Source: Pedococcus aerophilus
GTDB taxonomy: Bacteria; Actinomycetota; Actinomycetes; Actinomycetales; Dermatophilaceae
Assembly: GCF_039532215.1 (NCBI RefSeq)
Contig: NZ_BAAARN010000001.1
Location: 2,155,942 to 2,219,941 of the forward strand
DNA length: 64,000 bases
Direction of reading: 5' to 3'
Shown here: positions 17,192-25,449 of the stretch, piece after piece
Layout: the number at the start of each line of letters is the position of its first letter
Numbering within the stretch: the first letter of the stretch is position 1
Notes under the pieces: model-generated
Database searches by the model: none
What the model saw: only the letters and a program-made list of their open reading frames with translations
What the model was told of the DNA's origin: nothing
Translations under genes and position numbers: made by a program

Positions 17192-17953
17192 CTAGCTCCC
17201 GGCTCGGACCTGGCAACGGCCGCGCATCGTCGATCCCTGGCCGCTGGTGAGCAGCACCGAGGAACGGGTCGAGACGCAGCAGCGGGTCTGGGCCATCAGG
17301 TTCTCCCGGGCGGTGGTCGCCGTCGGGCAGGTGTCGCCGTGGTTGTGCGGCAGGTCGAGGTAGTGCCCCATCTCGTGGGCCAGGGTGCGCGACCAGCCGT
17401 CCGGGTCGCCCCGGCCGGTCTCGCCGCCGATCATGCCGTCGCTCTTGCCGCCCTTGCTGCAGTCGCCGGGTCTCGGCGAGACGCCCAGGACGTTGTCGTA
17501 GGTGATGGAGCGGACGCAGAAGACGTCGAGACCGTCGTTCGGCACGCTCCACTCGTCGGACAGGGTGTCCGACTCGGAGTCGCTGCCGAGGTCGTCGCGG
17601 CCGTTGGAGGCGGCGGCGGTGATCCAGTAGTAGCCGACGCGACCGACTCCCAGGCCGATGCCGCTGTAGATCTGGCGGGTCCGGTGGATGCCGTAGTCGA
17701 CAGCCGCCTCCTCCACGGTGAGCGCTCCCGCGGACAGCACGTCGAAGCCGACCTTGATGATGTTGACGTTGATGTGCTTGCCGCTCAGGCCGGTGAAGGC
17801 CTGCCCGAGGCTGACCACCACGGGCGTGTTCGTGCTCGGGTCGGTCGGCGCCTTTCCCTGCCAGAACCCGAGCACCTCGCGCATCACCGACAGGTTGCCG
17901 GTGCCCCCGAGACCCATCGCGGCCATCGCCTGGCGGACCGAGAGGACGGTCAT
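17192..17953 (-). CDS. Metzincin-like zinc metalloprotease
   Basis: A 253-residue protease with the zinc-binding signature HEMGHYLDLPH (HExxHxxxxxH) followed by NHGD. A downstream Met-turn candidate, ARENLMAQT, together with it indicates the metzincin/reprolysin clan; the usual Gly of HExxHxxGxxH is Asp here. Several cysteines flank the site (VFCVRS, DCSKGG, DTCPT, RCCVST), suggesting an extracellular enzyme, yet no signal peptide is present. Its ATG overlaps the stop of the upstream repeat-protein gene (ATGA at 17950-17953), and the HEAT gene follows after 9 bases. Confidence 0.82.
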   Translation of the reverse strand: MTVLSVRQAMAAMGLGGTGNLSVMREVLGFWQGKAPTDPSTNTPVVVSLGQAFTGLSGKHINVNIIKVGFDVLSAGALTVEEAAVDYGIHRTRQIYSGIGLGVGRVGYYWITAAASNGRDDLGSDSESDTLSDEWSVPNDGLDVFCVRSITYDNVLGVSPRPGDCSKGGKSDGMIGGETGRGDPDGWSRTLAHEMGHYLDLPHNHGDTCPTATTARENLMAQTRCCVSTRSSVLLTSGQGSTMRGRCQVRAGS

Positions 17954-18561
17954 GGCACGACCGGCGTCTCGAGCGCGGTGACGCGGTCCGTCAACGCGGC
18001 GACCTGGGCGGTGAGCGCCGTGACCTGCGCGGTCATCGCCGTGACCTGGCTCTGGAGCGAGGCGAACACGGTCGCGACGTCCTGGCCCGCCACCGCGAGC
18101 GATCCCGGCATCGAGACGGAGCCGTCGATGAGCACGCCGCCGCGGTAGTCGCGGTTGAAGTTGAGGACGAGCGTGTCCTCCCACGCGTGCACGAGGGCCC
18201 GCCGGTACGGGCTGCTCGGCGTGCCGCGCGGCCGGAAGATCGTCGTCGTGCGCCGACGCTCGGCTCCCCCGTCGAGCATGATGTCGGTGCCCAGGTGCTG
18301 GGTGACCCGCGAGGCCACGACCAGCCAGTCACCGTTCGAGGCGCCCTTGAGCGTCTTGGTGTCGTTGATGGTGACCCCACCCGGGTAGTCCCGGTCCCAG
18401 TTGAGCGTCAGCCCGTCGGTGAAGTCGTGGACCAGTGCGCGCCGGTACGGCGTGTTGGTCGCACGACGGCCGGCGGTGTCGAGCATGAAGTCGCTGGTCG
18501 CCGACTTGGTGACGGCCCCCTCCAGCAGGATCCAGTCCCCGTCGAACCTGATGTCAGTCAT
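17950..18561 (-). CDS. Beta-repeat protein with C-terminal coiled coil
   Basis: A 203-residue protein built from two related repeats of about 50-60 residues. Each contains FMLD/IMLD, then PYRRALVH, then LNWDRDYPGGVTI or LNFNRDYRGGVLI. A final segment is a textbook heptad coiled coil (VTALTAQVAALTDRVTALE, about residues 162-200). This fibre-like architecture (beta repeats plus a trimerising helix) is reminiscent of tail-fibre or surface-binding modules. No signal peptide. First gene of a translationally coupled three-gene cassette with a zincin protease and a HEAT protein. Function unknown. Confidence 0.65.
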   Translation of the reverse strand: MTDIRFDGDWILLEGAVTKSATSDFMLDTAGRRATNTPYRRALVHDFTDGLTLNWDRDYPGGVTINDTKTLKGASNGDWLVVASRVTQHLGTDIMLDGGAERRRTTTIFRPRGTPSSPYRRALVHAWEDTLVLNFNRDYRGGVLIDGSVSMPGSLAVAGQDVATVFASLQSQVTAMTAQVTALTAQVAALTDRVTALETPVVP

Positions 18562-18719
18562 GTGTGTTCCTTCCCCCGTGCCGACCGGACGGCCGACAGG
18601 AGAAGGAGCGATGGTGAGCGCCCGGTGATACGTCGATGCGGTCATTCAGCGCCAGGTGGCCGTGAGAAGCCCCAGGCGCACGCAAACAGGGAAAAGCGTG
18701 TCGTTCCAGGCGATCTGGC

Positions 18720-19346
18720 TCAGGATCCGGTGGCTGCCGGCGGGGTCTGCCGGAGCTGCTCGGTCAAGGCGTCCACGGCCCGGCGCAGGTCGGCGATGGT
18801 GGCCGCATGGGCGTCGGGCCGCAGCTCGACGGTGACGGACCCGCCGGGCTCGAGGGCCACCCGCCGCACCTGGGACAGCGTGGTCGCGCCCTGCTGCTGG
18901 ACGGCGTTGGTGAGCTCTTCCTCGGTCATGCCTAGGTGGTGCAGCGCCTTACGGTCGAGCACCCCGTCGGTGAGCACCTCGGTCGACCTGCCGCTGAGCA
19001 GCCACGCGAGGCGAGGGCTCCGCATCGACCAGTGGTCGAGCACGGCGTTGAACGAGACGAGGACGGCAGCACCGATGAGACCGCCGAGCAGGGAGTTGTC
19101 CTCGCCGATGATGGCGTTCTGGACGACGTTGCTCAGGAGCAGGACGACGACGAGGTCGAGCGAGTTCATCTGTGCCATCAGGCGTTTGCCCGCGACGCGG
19201 ATCACCAGGGCGATGCCGAGGTAGATGACGACGGTGCGGATCACCTTCTCCAGCACCGGCATCTGCAGGTCGAACAGGTCACCACCGATCCCCGCAGGCG
19301 CGGCGGCCAGGGTGTCGGTCAGGACTGCGGACACGTGCTGGATCAT
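18720..19346 (-). CDS. DUF421 (YetF-like) membrane protein
   Basis: A 208-residue protein of the DUF421/YetF family. Three N-terminal membrane helices (about residues 30-115) include the family block LVIRVAGKRLMAQMNSLDLV and the VVQNAIIGEDNSLLGGL loop. A cytosolic domain follows with TEVLTDGVLDRKALHHLGMT and the QGATTLSQVRRVALEPGGSVTV strand pair typical of DUF421. Function is not established; some Bacillus members affect spore or envelope properties. A strong hairpin lies directly upstream, between it and phoD. Confidence 0.85.
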   Translation of the reverse strand: MIQHVSAVLTDTLAAAPAGIGGDLFDLQMPVLEKVIRTVVIYLGIALVIRVAGKRLMAQMNSLDLVVVLLLSNVVQNAIIGEDNSLLGGLIGAAVLVSFNAVLDHWSMRSPRLAWLLSGRSTEVLTDGVLDRKALHHLGMTEEELTNAVQQQGATTLSQVRRVALEPGGSVTVELRPDAHAATIADLRRAVDALTEQLRQTPPAATGS

Positions 19347-19348
19347 CA

Positions 19349-19395
19349 GGGCTCCTCGAGTCGGTCACGCTCAACGTAACCGCGTCGAGGAGCCC
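19349..19395 (-). terminator. Inverted repeat between phoD and the DUF421 gene
   Basis: Perfect 11-bp arms (GGGCTCCTCGA at 19349-19359 and its complement at 19385-19395) around a 25-nt loop. It lies 25 bases past the phoD stop in the direction of transcription and just upstream of the DUF421 start, so it may end phoD transcription or act in the DUF421 leader. Confidence 0.45.
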
Positions 19396-19419
19396 CGCGA
19401 CCTCACCTCGCCGGACGGC

Positions 19420-21114
19420 TCACCCGACGGGCACCGTCGACGCGTCGTGCGTCTCCTGGGCGATGGTGTCGGCGATGACCTGGGCGTCGCTGGGTGCAGC
19501 CGCGGGGGCGCCGGCACCGCCCTCGCTCGACTGCCTGCGCAGGGCCGCTGCGGACGGAGCGTTCACCTCGGCGATGCCGGGTCGGCCGTCCTCGATGACG
19601 AGCGTGGCTCGCGTGAACACCTCGGCACCCGGGGTCGTCACGAACGGAACGCACCGGAAGTCGGCCGTCATCTCGGTCGGCGTGATGCGGGTGCTGACGT
19701 AGCCGCGCAGGTTGGTCCAGAATTGCAGGTTCGGGTTCCAGTCGGCCCACGGGTGACGGCCGTCCGGGTCGTCGTAGCCGTTGCCACCACTGGTGATCGA
19801 CGACGTGATGAGCTCGCTGCCGACGGGCGTGGTCGGCTCGTCGTAGTCGAGGTACAGGTCGCTGGCCCAGTGCGCGTGCACGTCACCGGTGAGGACGACC
19901 GGGTTGCGCACCCCGGCATCGATCCAGCCACGGGTGACCCGTTCGCGGGAGGCGCGGTAGCCGTCCCAGGCGTCCATCGAGACGGTCGTCTTCGCGGTGG
20001 GGTCGTTGTCGCGGCGGCCGAAGAACACCTGCTGGCCCAGGACGTCCCAGCGGGCGGTCGAACGCCGGAACCCGTCGAGCAGCCATGCTTCCTGCTCGGT
20101 GCCGGGCAGCGAGCGCTGCGGATCGTCGGCGTCGGCGCAGTCCTTGTAGCCGTCGCCGCAGGCCTGGTCGGAGCGGTACTGCCGGGTGTCGAGCATGTGG
20201 AAGTTCGCGAGGTTGCCCCACGGCACGCGGCGGTAGAGCTGCATGTCGGGTCCAGCAGGCACGGACGAGCGGCGCAGCGGCATGTTCTCGTAGTACGCCT
20301 GGTAGGCGGCAGCCCGGCGGGTGAGGAATCCCGGCTGCTCCGAGGCGTTCTCGGCGATGTCGTCGGCGTAGTTGTTGTCGACCTCGTGGTCGTCCCAGAC
20401 GACGAGCCACGGCGCGGCGGCGTGCGCCTCCTGCAGGTCGAGGTCGGTCTTGTACTGCGCGTGCCGCTGCCGGTAGCCCGCCAGCGTCGTCGTCTGCAGA
20501 CCTGCGTGCTGGCGGCCGACCCCGGTGCCGGCACCCTCGTAGAGGTAGTCCCCGAGGTGCAGGACGAGGTCGGGCTGCTCGTCGGCCAGGTGGCGGTAGG
20601 CGGTGAAGTACCCCGCGGGGAAGTTCGCGCACGACGTGAACGCCATCGCCAGTGACGCGGGGTTCGACCCGAGGGCCGGGGTGGTCAGGGCCCGACCCGC
20701 CCGCGACACGTGGCGCCCGAGCCGGAACCGGTACCAGTACTCGCGACCTGCCTCCAGACCCCGCACCTCGACGTGCACCGAGTGCCCGCCGTCCGGGGTC
20801 GCCTTGGCGCTCCCCGCCTTGACCACGTTCGCGAACCGGTCGTCGGTCGCGACCTGCCAGTTCACGGCATACGTCGAGGCCGGTATGCCGCCGCGTCCGT
20901 CGGCGGCGACGGGGTCGGTCGCGAGGCGGGTCCAGATCACGAACCCGTCCGGCCACGGGTCGCCGCTGGCGACGCCGAGGGTGAAGGGGTCGGTGCGCGG
21001 CGGGACCGCCGCGGCGCTGGGGCGGCTGTCGAGGACGACGGCGGCCGGGGTGAGGGCGACGGCGCCGGTGAACAGCCCGGCCTTGATCACGGTGCGGCGG
21101 GTGGTGGTCTCCAT
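19420..21114 (-). CDS. phoD: Alkaline phosphatase D, Tat-exported
   Basis: Secreted phosphodiesterase/phosphatase that releases phosphate from organic esters. The 564-residue product starts with a Tat signal (TTTRRTVIKAGLFTGAV). A beta-sandwich N-terminal domain precedes the PhoD catalytic domain. Metal-site motifs seen: FTSCANFPAGYF, LHLGDYLYEG, WDDHEVDNNY, and VVLTGDVHAHWASDL. A low-complexity Ala-rich tail ends the protein. Start ATG at 21114 chosen because the Tat signal begins there. No clear PhoP box was found upstream. It is divergent from the phosphotransferase gene. Confidence 0.93.
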   Translation of the reverse strand: METTTRRTVIKAGLFTGAVALTPAAVVLDSRPSAAAVPPRTDPFTLGVASGDPWPDGFVIWTRLATDPVAADGRGGIPASTYAVNWQVATDDRFANVVKAGSAKATPDGGHSVHVEVRGLEAGREYWYRFRLGRHVSRAGRALTTPALGSNPASLAMAFTSCANFPAGYFTAYRHLADEQPDLVLHLGDYLYEGAGTGVGRQHAGLQTTTLAGYRQRHAQYKTDLDLQEAHAAAPWLVVWDDHEVDNNYADDIAENASEQPGFLTRRAAAYQAYYENMPLRRSSVPAGPDMQLYRRVPWGNLANFHMLDTRQYRSDQACGDGYKDCADADDPQRSLPGTEQEAWLLDGFRRSTARWDVLGQQVFFGRRDNDPTAKTTVSMDAWDGYRASRERVTRGWIDAGVRNPVVLTGDVHAHWASDLYLDYDEPTTPVGSELITSSITSGGNGYDDPDGRHPWADWNPNLQFWTNLRGYVSTRITPTEMTADFRCVPFVTTPGAEVFTRATLVIEDGRPGIAEVNAPSAAALRRQSSEGGAGAPAAAPSDAQVIADTIAQETHDASTVPVG

Positions 21115-21243
21115 GGGTCCCAACCTCGCCCACCGCCGGCGGACTCCGGCCGACGCGGACCGGACGGCTCGGTGAAGAAACAGTGACCAATCGGGACGAA
21201 ACCCACTTGAGTGGCTGCCGTCGCGTGCCTGAGGATCGACCGC

Positions 21244-22179
21244 GTGACGCCCTCCCCCACCGACCCACCGGGCCACGAGGCCCAGCCGGGCCCCGACGGC
21301 CGCGCCGGCATCGACACGGCCCTGGTCCGCCGACTGGTCGCCGACGAGTTCCCTCAGTGGGCGGGGCTGCCCGTGCGGCCCGTCGCCGTCGACGGCTGGG
21401 ACAACCGCACCTACCGGCTCGGCGACGACCTGTCCGTCCGTCTCCCCACCCACGACCGGTATGTCGCGGCCGTCGAGAAGGAGGCCCGCTGGCTCCCCGT
21501 GCTCGCGCCATACCTGCCCGTTCCGGTGCCGGAGGTGGTGGCGAGCGGCAAGCCGGGCGAGGGATACCCGCACCCGTGGTCGGTGCGCCGCTGGGTCGGG
21601 GGCGCGACCGTGTCGGCGGCGACGGTGGGCGACGACGAAGCGCAGCAGCTCGCCCTCGACCTGGCCGACTTCCTCGGCGCGCTGCGCGCGGCCCCGGCGA
21701 ACGGCGGTCCGGTCGCGGGAGAGCACTGTTTCCACCGCGGGGGCGACCTCGGGGTGTACGGCGAGGAGGCCCGCGAGGCCTTCGGCTCCCTCGAGCCGGA
21801 CCTGGGCGCGGGGGCGCTCGACGTGTTCGAGACCGCCCTGACCTCGCAGTGGGGTGGTGAGCCGGTGTGGTTCCACGGCGACGTCGCCACCGGCAACCTG
21901 CTCGTGCGCGACGGACGTCTCGCGGCGGTCATCGACTTCGGGACGTGCGGGATCGGCGACCCGGCCTGCGACCTCGTCTTCGCGTGGACGTTCCTCGAGG
22001 GAGCGGCACGGGAGGTCTTCCGTTCCGCGGTGGGACTCGATGTCGACACGTGGGCGCGGGCACGCGGCTGGGCCGTGTGGAAGTCGGCGGTGGACCTCGA
22101 GGGACGTGAGGTGACCAACCTGCGCATCCTGCGCGACGTCGTCGCCGAGCACCGGGTGCTCACGCGAACGGGTCGGTGA
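21244..22179 (+). CDS. Aminoglycoside phosphotransferase-fold kinase
   Basis: A 311-residue APH/choline-kinase family enzyme. Key motifs: WDNRTYRLGDDLSVRLPTHD (nucleotide loop), VEKEARWLPVLAP, the catalytic loop WFHGDVATGNLLV (Asp and Asn), and the metal-binding VIDFGTCGIGDPACDL. The substrate cannot be told; most chromosomal members act on small metabolites rather than antibiotics. GTG at 21244 chosen for the GAGGA site eight bases upstream. The 3' end overlaps the convergent MarR gene by 20 bases. Confidence 0.88.
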   Translation: MTPSPTDPPGHEAQPGPDGRAGIDTALVRRLVADEFPQWAGLPVRPVAVDGWDNRTYRLGDDLSVRLPTHDRYVAAVEKEARWLPVLAPYLPVPVPEVVASGKPGEGYPHPWSVRRWVGGATVSAATVGDDEAQQLALDLADFLGALRAAPANGGPVAGEHCFHRGGDLGVYGEEAREAFGSLEPDLGAGALDVFETALTSQWGGEPVWFHGDVATGNLLVRDGRLAAVIDFGTCGIGDPACDLVFAWTFLEGAAREVFRSAVGLDVDTWARARGWAVWKSAVDLEGREVTNLRILRDVVAEHRVLTRTGR

Positions 22180-22654
22180 TCTTCCTCAGCTCCACCAGCG
22201 TCTCGTAGAGCTCCCGCGCCCGCTGCGCCCCGAGGTGCTCGACCCACTCCGCCTCGATCTGCTGCTGCACGGGACGGGCGACCTCCACCACCTCATGGCC
22301 GAGAGCGGTGAGGCGGATGAGCCGCGCGCGGGCGTCGGACGGGTCGGGCACCCGCTCGACGTACCCCTTGGCCACCAGCTGGTCGACGATGAACGCGGCA
22401 CTCTGCTTGGTCACCTCGGCCGCCGCGGCGAGGTCCGTCAGCCGCGACCCGTCGGGGCCGATCCGCTGGAACACCTTGCTCTGCGCCATCGTCACGTCGT
22501 GGCCCGCCTCGTTCACGGCGGCCAGGATCCGCACCTCCATGGAGCGGGAGGGGATGAACAGCAGGACGCCGAGGTTCGGGTCCTGCGGCAGGAGCGGCCG
22601 CGCCCGTCGGGGCGCCCGGGATCGGCTCACGTCTCGACCGACGTCTCGGCTCAC
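22160..22654 (-). CDS. MarR-family transcriptional regulator
   Basis: A 164-residue winged-helix repressor. The DNA-binding part reads TDLAAAAEVTKQSAAFIVDQ (helix-turn-helix), LVAKGYVERVPDPSDARARL (wing) and RLTALGHEVVEVARP, typical of MarR. Start GTG at 22654 is not secure: the first 20 residues (with repeated SRDV/GRDV) are low-complexity. It is divergent from a mycothiol-fold enzyme gene, with a palindrome-like site between them, suggesting it controls that gene and itself. Confidence 0.88.
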   Translation of the reverse strand: MSRDVGRDVSRSRAPRRARPLLPQDPNLGVLLFIPSRSMEVRILAAVNEAGHDVTMAQSKVFQRIGPDGSRLTDLAAAAEVTKQSAAFIVDQLVAKGYVERVPDPSDARARLIRLTALGHEVVEVARPVQQQIEAEWVEHLGAQRARELYETLVELRKITDPFA

Positions 22655-22708
22655 GTCTTCGCTCGGGGCGCGCTCGGGTCTTGCGCTGTCGTGGTCACGG
22701 GAGCACTA

Positions 22709-22727
22709 TAGTCAAGTTATCTGACCA
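22709..22727. promoter_or_regulatory. Putative MarR operator in the divergent promoter
   Basis: TAGTCAAGTTATCTGACCA has GTCA/TGAC half-sites separated by 7 bases and lies in the only AT-rich stretch between the MarR gene and its divergent neighbour. A TATAGT hexamer (22707-22712) overlaps it and could be a -10 element. Imperfect palindrome; assignment to MarR is inferred from position. Confidence 0.45.
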
Positions 22728-22754
22728 AATGGCTTGTACGACGCGGAGGTCGCC

Positions 22755-23396
22755 ATGGAGGTCGAGGAGCGGTGGGCGGCCATCGAGGCCGAGCGGCGGA
22801 GCCTGGCCGAGCTCCTCTCCGAACTGACACCCCAGCAGTGGGACGCCCCGTCACTCTGCTCGGAGTGGCGGGTCCGCGACGTCGCCGCCCACGTCGCGAT
22901 GACCCCGAACGGTCCGACCGCGGGCACCATCGTGGTCGGCCTGGCGAAGGCCCGCGGTGACCTGTGGGGCTTCGGCCGCGACGTCGCGCGGGAGCACGCG
23001 CGCCGCCCGGTCGCTCAGATCGTCGCCGAGCTCGACCGCGACGCCGCCGCCCGCACGATGCCCTTCCTCACCAACGCCCGCAACATCCTCATGGACGCCC
23101 TCGTCCACGGCCAGGACATCGCCGTGCCGCTCGGGATCGAGCGCACGATGCCGGTTCCCGCCGCGCTCGCCGGCTTCGAGCGGGTATGGCGCATGGGCTG
23201 GCCCTTCCATGCCCGTCGTCGCCTGCGCGGCTTCCGGCTCGTCGCGACAGACGGCCCGGTCGACGTCGGCGAGGGCGTCGCGGTCGAGGGCCGCGTCCAG
23301 GACCTGCTGCTGCTCGTCACCGGTCGGACCGCAGCAGCTGCGGAGCGGCTTCACGGCCCCGGCGTCGCCGACCTGGCCCGCACCTCCCGTCCCTGA
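22755..23396 (+). CDS. Maleylpyruvate isomerase family mycothiol-dependent enzyme
   Basis: A 213-residue DinB/MDMPI-fold protein. The N-terminal motif PSLCSEWRVRDVAAHVAM matches the conserved C-x-W-x-V-x-D-x-x-A-H block whose His binds a divalent metal. A second block, NILMDALVHGQDIAVPLG, supplies the HxxD/E metal ligands. Members use mycothiol as cofactor. I prefer ATG at 22755 (GGAGG five bases upstream) over 22734. Divergent from marR, likely its target; the specific substrate is unknown. Confidence 0.85.
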   Translation: MEVEERWAAIEAERRSLAELLSELTPQQWDAPSLCSEWRVRDVAAHVAMTPNGPTAGTIVVGLAKARGDLWGFGRDVAREHARRPVAQIVAELDRDAAARTMPFLTNARNILMDALVHGQDIAVPLGIERTMPVPAALAGFERVWRMGWPFHARRRLRGFRLVATDGPVDVGEGVAVEGRVQDLLLLVTGRTAAAAERLHGPGVADLARTSRP

Positions 23397-23425
23397 GGCG
23401 TCGTCACCGAGCGCCGGGCGACCTC

Positions 23426-23947
23426 TCACAGGTCGAGGACGGTCCAGATCGTGGTGCCGCGTCCCGGGACAGTCTCGGTCCGGTCGGTCTCGGTGAAGCC
23501 GAGCTTGGCCAGCACCCGTCGGGACGGCGCATTCCAGTCCCAGACCGTGGCCCAGAGCCGTCCGTGGCCGCTGGCGCGGGCATGCTCGACCACGGCGAGT
23601 GCCGCCTCGGTCGCGTACCCCTGGCCGTGGACCCGACGCAGCAGCTCGAACGCGATCTCCGGCTCGCCCTCCTCGCCTCGACCGCTGGCGACGAGTCCGC
23701 AGTAGCCGATGACGTCGCCCTCGGCCCGTCGCTCGACCGCAAGCAGGCCGACGCCATCAGGGCCGGCTGACCACACCGAGTCGGTACGGATCGACTCGGC
23801 GAGCTCCGCCGCCGTAGGACGACCCGACGCGTCCAGGCGACGGTGCGGCGGCAGCCGGGGGTCGTCGCGCTCGGACCACAGGGCATGGAGCACGTCGGCC
23901 TCGGCCGGCAGCAGAGGCCGCAAACGCAGGCGCGCCGTCTGCAGCAC
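23426..23947 (-). CDS. GNAT-family N-acetyltransferase
   Basis: A 173-residue acetyltransferase of the RimJ/RimL type. It opens with LQTARLRLRPLLPAEADVL, a family hallmark. The acetyl-CoA loop is RVHGQGYATEAALAVVEHA (Q-x-G-x-A like), followed by WNAPSRRVLAKLGFTETD. The substrate is not predictable. GTG start at 23947, one base after the stop of the AAA ATPase gene upstream, so probably co-transcribed with it. Confidence 0.86.
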   Translation of the reverse strand: MLQTARLRLRPLLPAEADVLHALWSERDDPRLPPHRRLDASGRPTAAELAESIRTDSVWSAGPDGVGLLAVERRAEGDVIGYCGLVASGRGEEGEPEIAFELLRRVHGQGYATEAALAVVEHARASGHGRLWATVWDWNAPSRRVLAKLGFTETDRTETVPGRGTTIWTVLDL

Positions 23948-23948
23948 G

Positions 23949-25160
23949 TCAGCCGGTGGCGCGCAGGTAGCGGCCGAAGTGCGGGACCGTGAACGCGATC
24001 CGCCCGCGCTCCCCCGAGTAGATGAGCCCCTTCTTCAGCAGGGCGTCACGCGCCGGTGACAGCGACTGCGGCTTGCGGTCGAGCAGCGTGGCCACCGCCG
24101 ACGTCGGCACCGACTCGGTCTCGTCGACATCCTCGCCGGCCTCGACCATCGCGAGCGCCGCGTCGGCCATGGCCCGCAGGTACTCGCGCTCGGCCGGCGT
24201 CGCCCGCTCGAACCGCGACCCGAAGAACCCGACGGCCAGCTCGGCCTCGGCCTCCGGTGCCGCGACGGTGATGTCCTCGGCGGTGATGGGTGTCCGCGGG
24301 GCGACGTCCCAGGCGACCTTGCCGTAGGCCTGGACGAAGTACGGGTAGCCGGCGGTCGCGGCATACATCGCCTCGAGGGCCTCGGACGTGAACTCGGCAC
24401 CCTCGTCCTCGGCGGGGGCGACGAGCGCGAGGTCGGCGGCACTGCGGTCGAGCCGGTCGATGCGCTGGTACCGGAAGAGGCGCTCGGAGTAGGACTTCGA
24501 CGCGGACAGCACCGCGGGCAGGTGCGGCAGGCCGGCACCGACGACGATGACGGGCAGTCCCGACTGCGAGATCTCGTGGCAGGCGGCGCACACCGCGGAG
24601 ACGTCCTCGGCGGTGAGGTCCTGCATCTCGTCGACGAAGATCGCCACGCCCTTGCCGACGTCGGCCGCAAGACCGCCCACGTCGGTGAGCAGCTCGACGA
24701 GGTCGATCTCGATGTCGCCGGAGTCGGCGCGGCCGGTGACGGCGGGGGCGTCGATGCCGGGGTTCCACTTCTCGCGCAGCTTGGCGCCGGGGGCGGAGTC
24801 GCGCTGGGCGAACGCCTTGATCACGCCGAGCACGTGGTCGACGTCGTCGCCCTGCGGGTGGCCGAGCTCGCGGACCGCTACGTGCAGCGCGGCCGACAGC
24901 GGGCGGCGCAGGCCCTGGTCGGGGCGCGCCTCGAGCTTGCCGGTCCCCCAGTGCGCGCGGACCGCGGCCGAGCGCAGCGCGTTGAGCAGCACGGTCTTGC
25001 CGACCCCGCGCAGCCCGGTGAGCACGATGGAGCGTTCGGGGCGACCGCGGGCGATGCGCTCGAGCACGATGTCGAACGCCTGGAGCTGCTCGTCGCGCCC
25101 CGCCAGCTCGGGTGGGCGCTGGCCTGCGCCGGGGGCATAGGGGTTACGGATCGGGTCCAC
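23949..25160 (-). CDS. AAA (AAA_16/Orc1-like) ATP-binding protein
   Basis: A 403-residue ATPase of the Cdc6/Orc1-like AAA_16 type. Walker A is GLRGVGKTVLL (about residues 49-59), Walker B VAIFVDEMQDL; a sensor stretch VIVVGAGLPHLPAV and a C-terminal winged-helix region (SVPTSAVATLLDRKPQSLSP) follow. Such stand-alone proteins are common in actinobacteria, and their function is undefined. The N-terminus NPYAPGAGQRPPELAGRDEQ matches the usual family start; GTG at 25160 is used. Two imperfect direct repeats lie in its upstream region. Confidence 0.82.
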   Translation of the reverse strand: MDPIRNPYAPGAGQRPPELAGRDEQLQAFDIVLERIARGRPERSIVLTGLRGVGKTVLLNALRSAAVRAHWGTGKLEARPDQGLRRPLSAALHVAVRELGHPQGDDVDHVLGVIKAFAQRDSAPGAKLREKWNPGIDAPAVTGRADSGDIEIDLVELLTDVGGLAADVGKGVAIFVDEMQDLTAEDVSAVCAACHEISQSGLPVIVVGAGLPHLPAVLSASKSYSERLFRYQRIDRLDRSAADLALVAPAEDEGAEFTSEALEAMYAATAGYPYFVQAYGKVAWDVAPRTPITAEDITVAAPEAEAELAVGFFGSRFERATPAEREYLRAMADAALAMVEAGEDVDETESVPTSAVATLLDRKPQSLSPARDALLKKGLIYSGERGRIAFTVPHFGRYLRATG

Positions 25161-25169
25161 GATCGCAGG

Positions 25170-25276
25170 GTATGGGTCTGTCTAGCGATATCCCGAGAGG
25201 CGCGGATACGCACCGATCGTGTCGCGGTCGATGGCCTCGTATGGCGCTGTCTAGCCTCATCCCGATACTCACCGAT
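25170..25276. repeat. Pair of imperfect direct repeats
   Basis: Copy A (25170-25217) and copy B (25239-25276) share GTATGG, then CTGTCTAGC, then ATCCCGA and ATAC-CACCGAT in the same order; A carries about 10 extra bases. They fill the leader between the AAA ATPase start and the M20 peptidase and are richer in A/T than the genes. They could be operators or a dispersed intergenic repeat family. Confidence 0.6.
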
Positions 25277-25449
25277 ACCCCGCGATCGTGCTGGTCAGGG
25301 TATCCGAGCGCCGGGACAGAAGCGCCGTTCGCACCGCCTGCCCTACCGCTCACCGACCGGACGTAGCGCAGGGGAGGAAATTCACGACATACGGGAGAAA
25401 GGTGGCAAATGTCCACGCATCACACCGTCGTGAATCGAGGAACTCCCCC

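Noticed and set aside
15861-17552. 563-residue open frame on the - strand
   Set aside because: Covers ogt antisense and the HEAT gene out of frame; no motif, Arg/Pro-rich.
21115-21243. Pho box upstream of phoD
   Set aside because: No GTTCACC-type direct repeats could be seen in the phoD upstream region.
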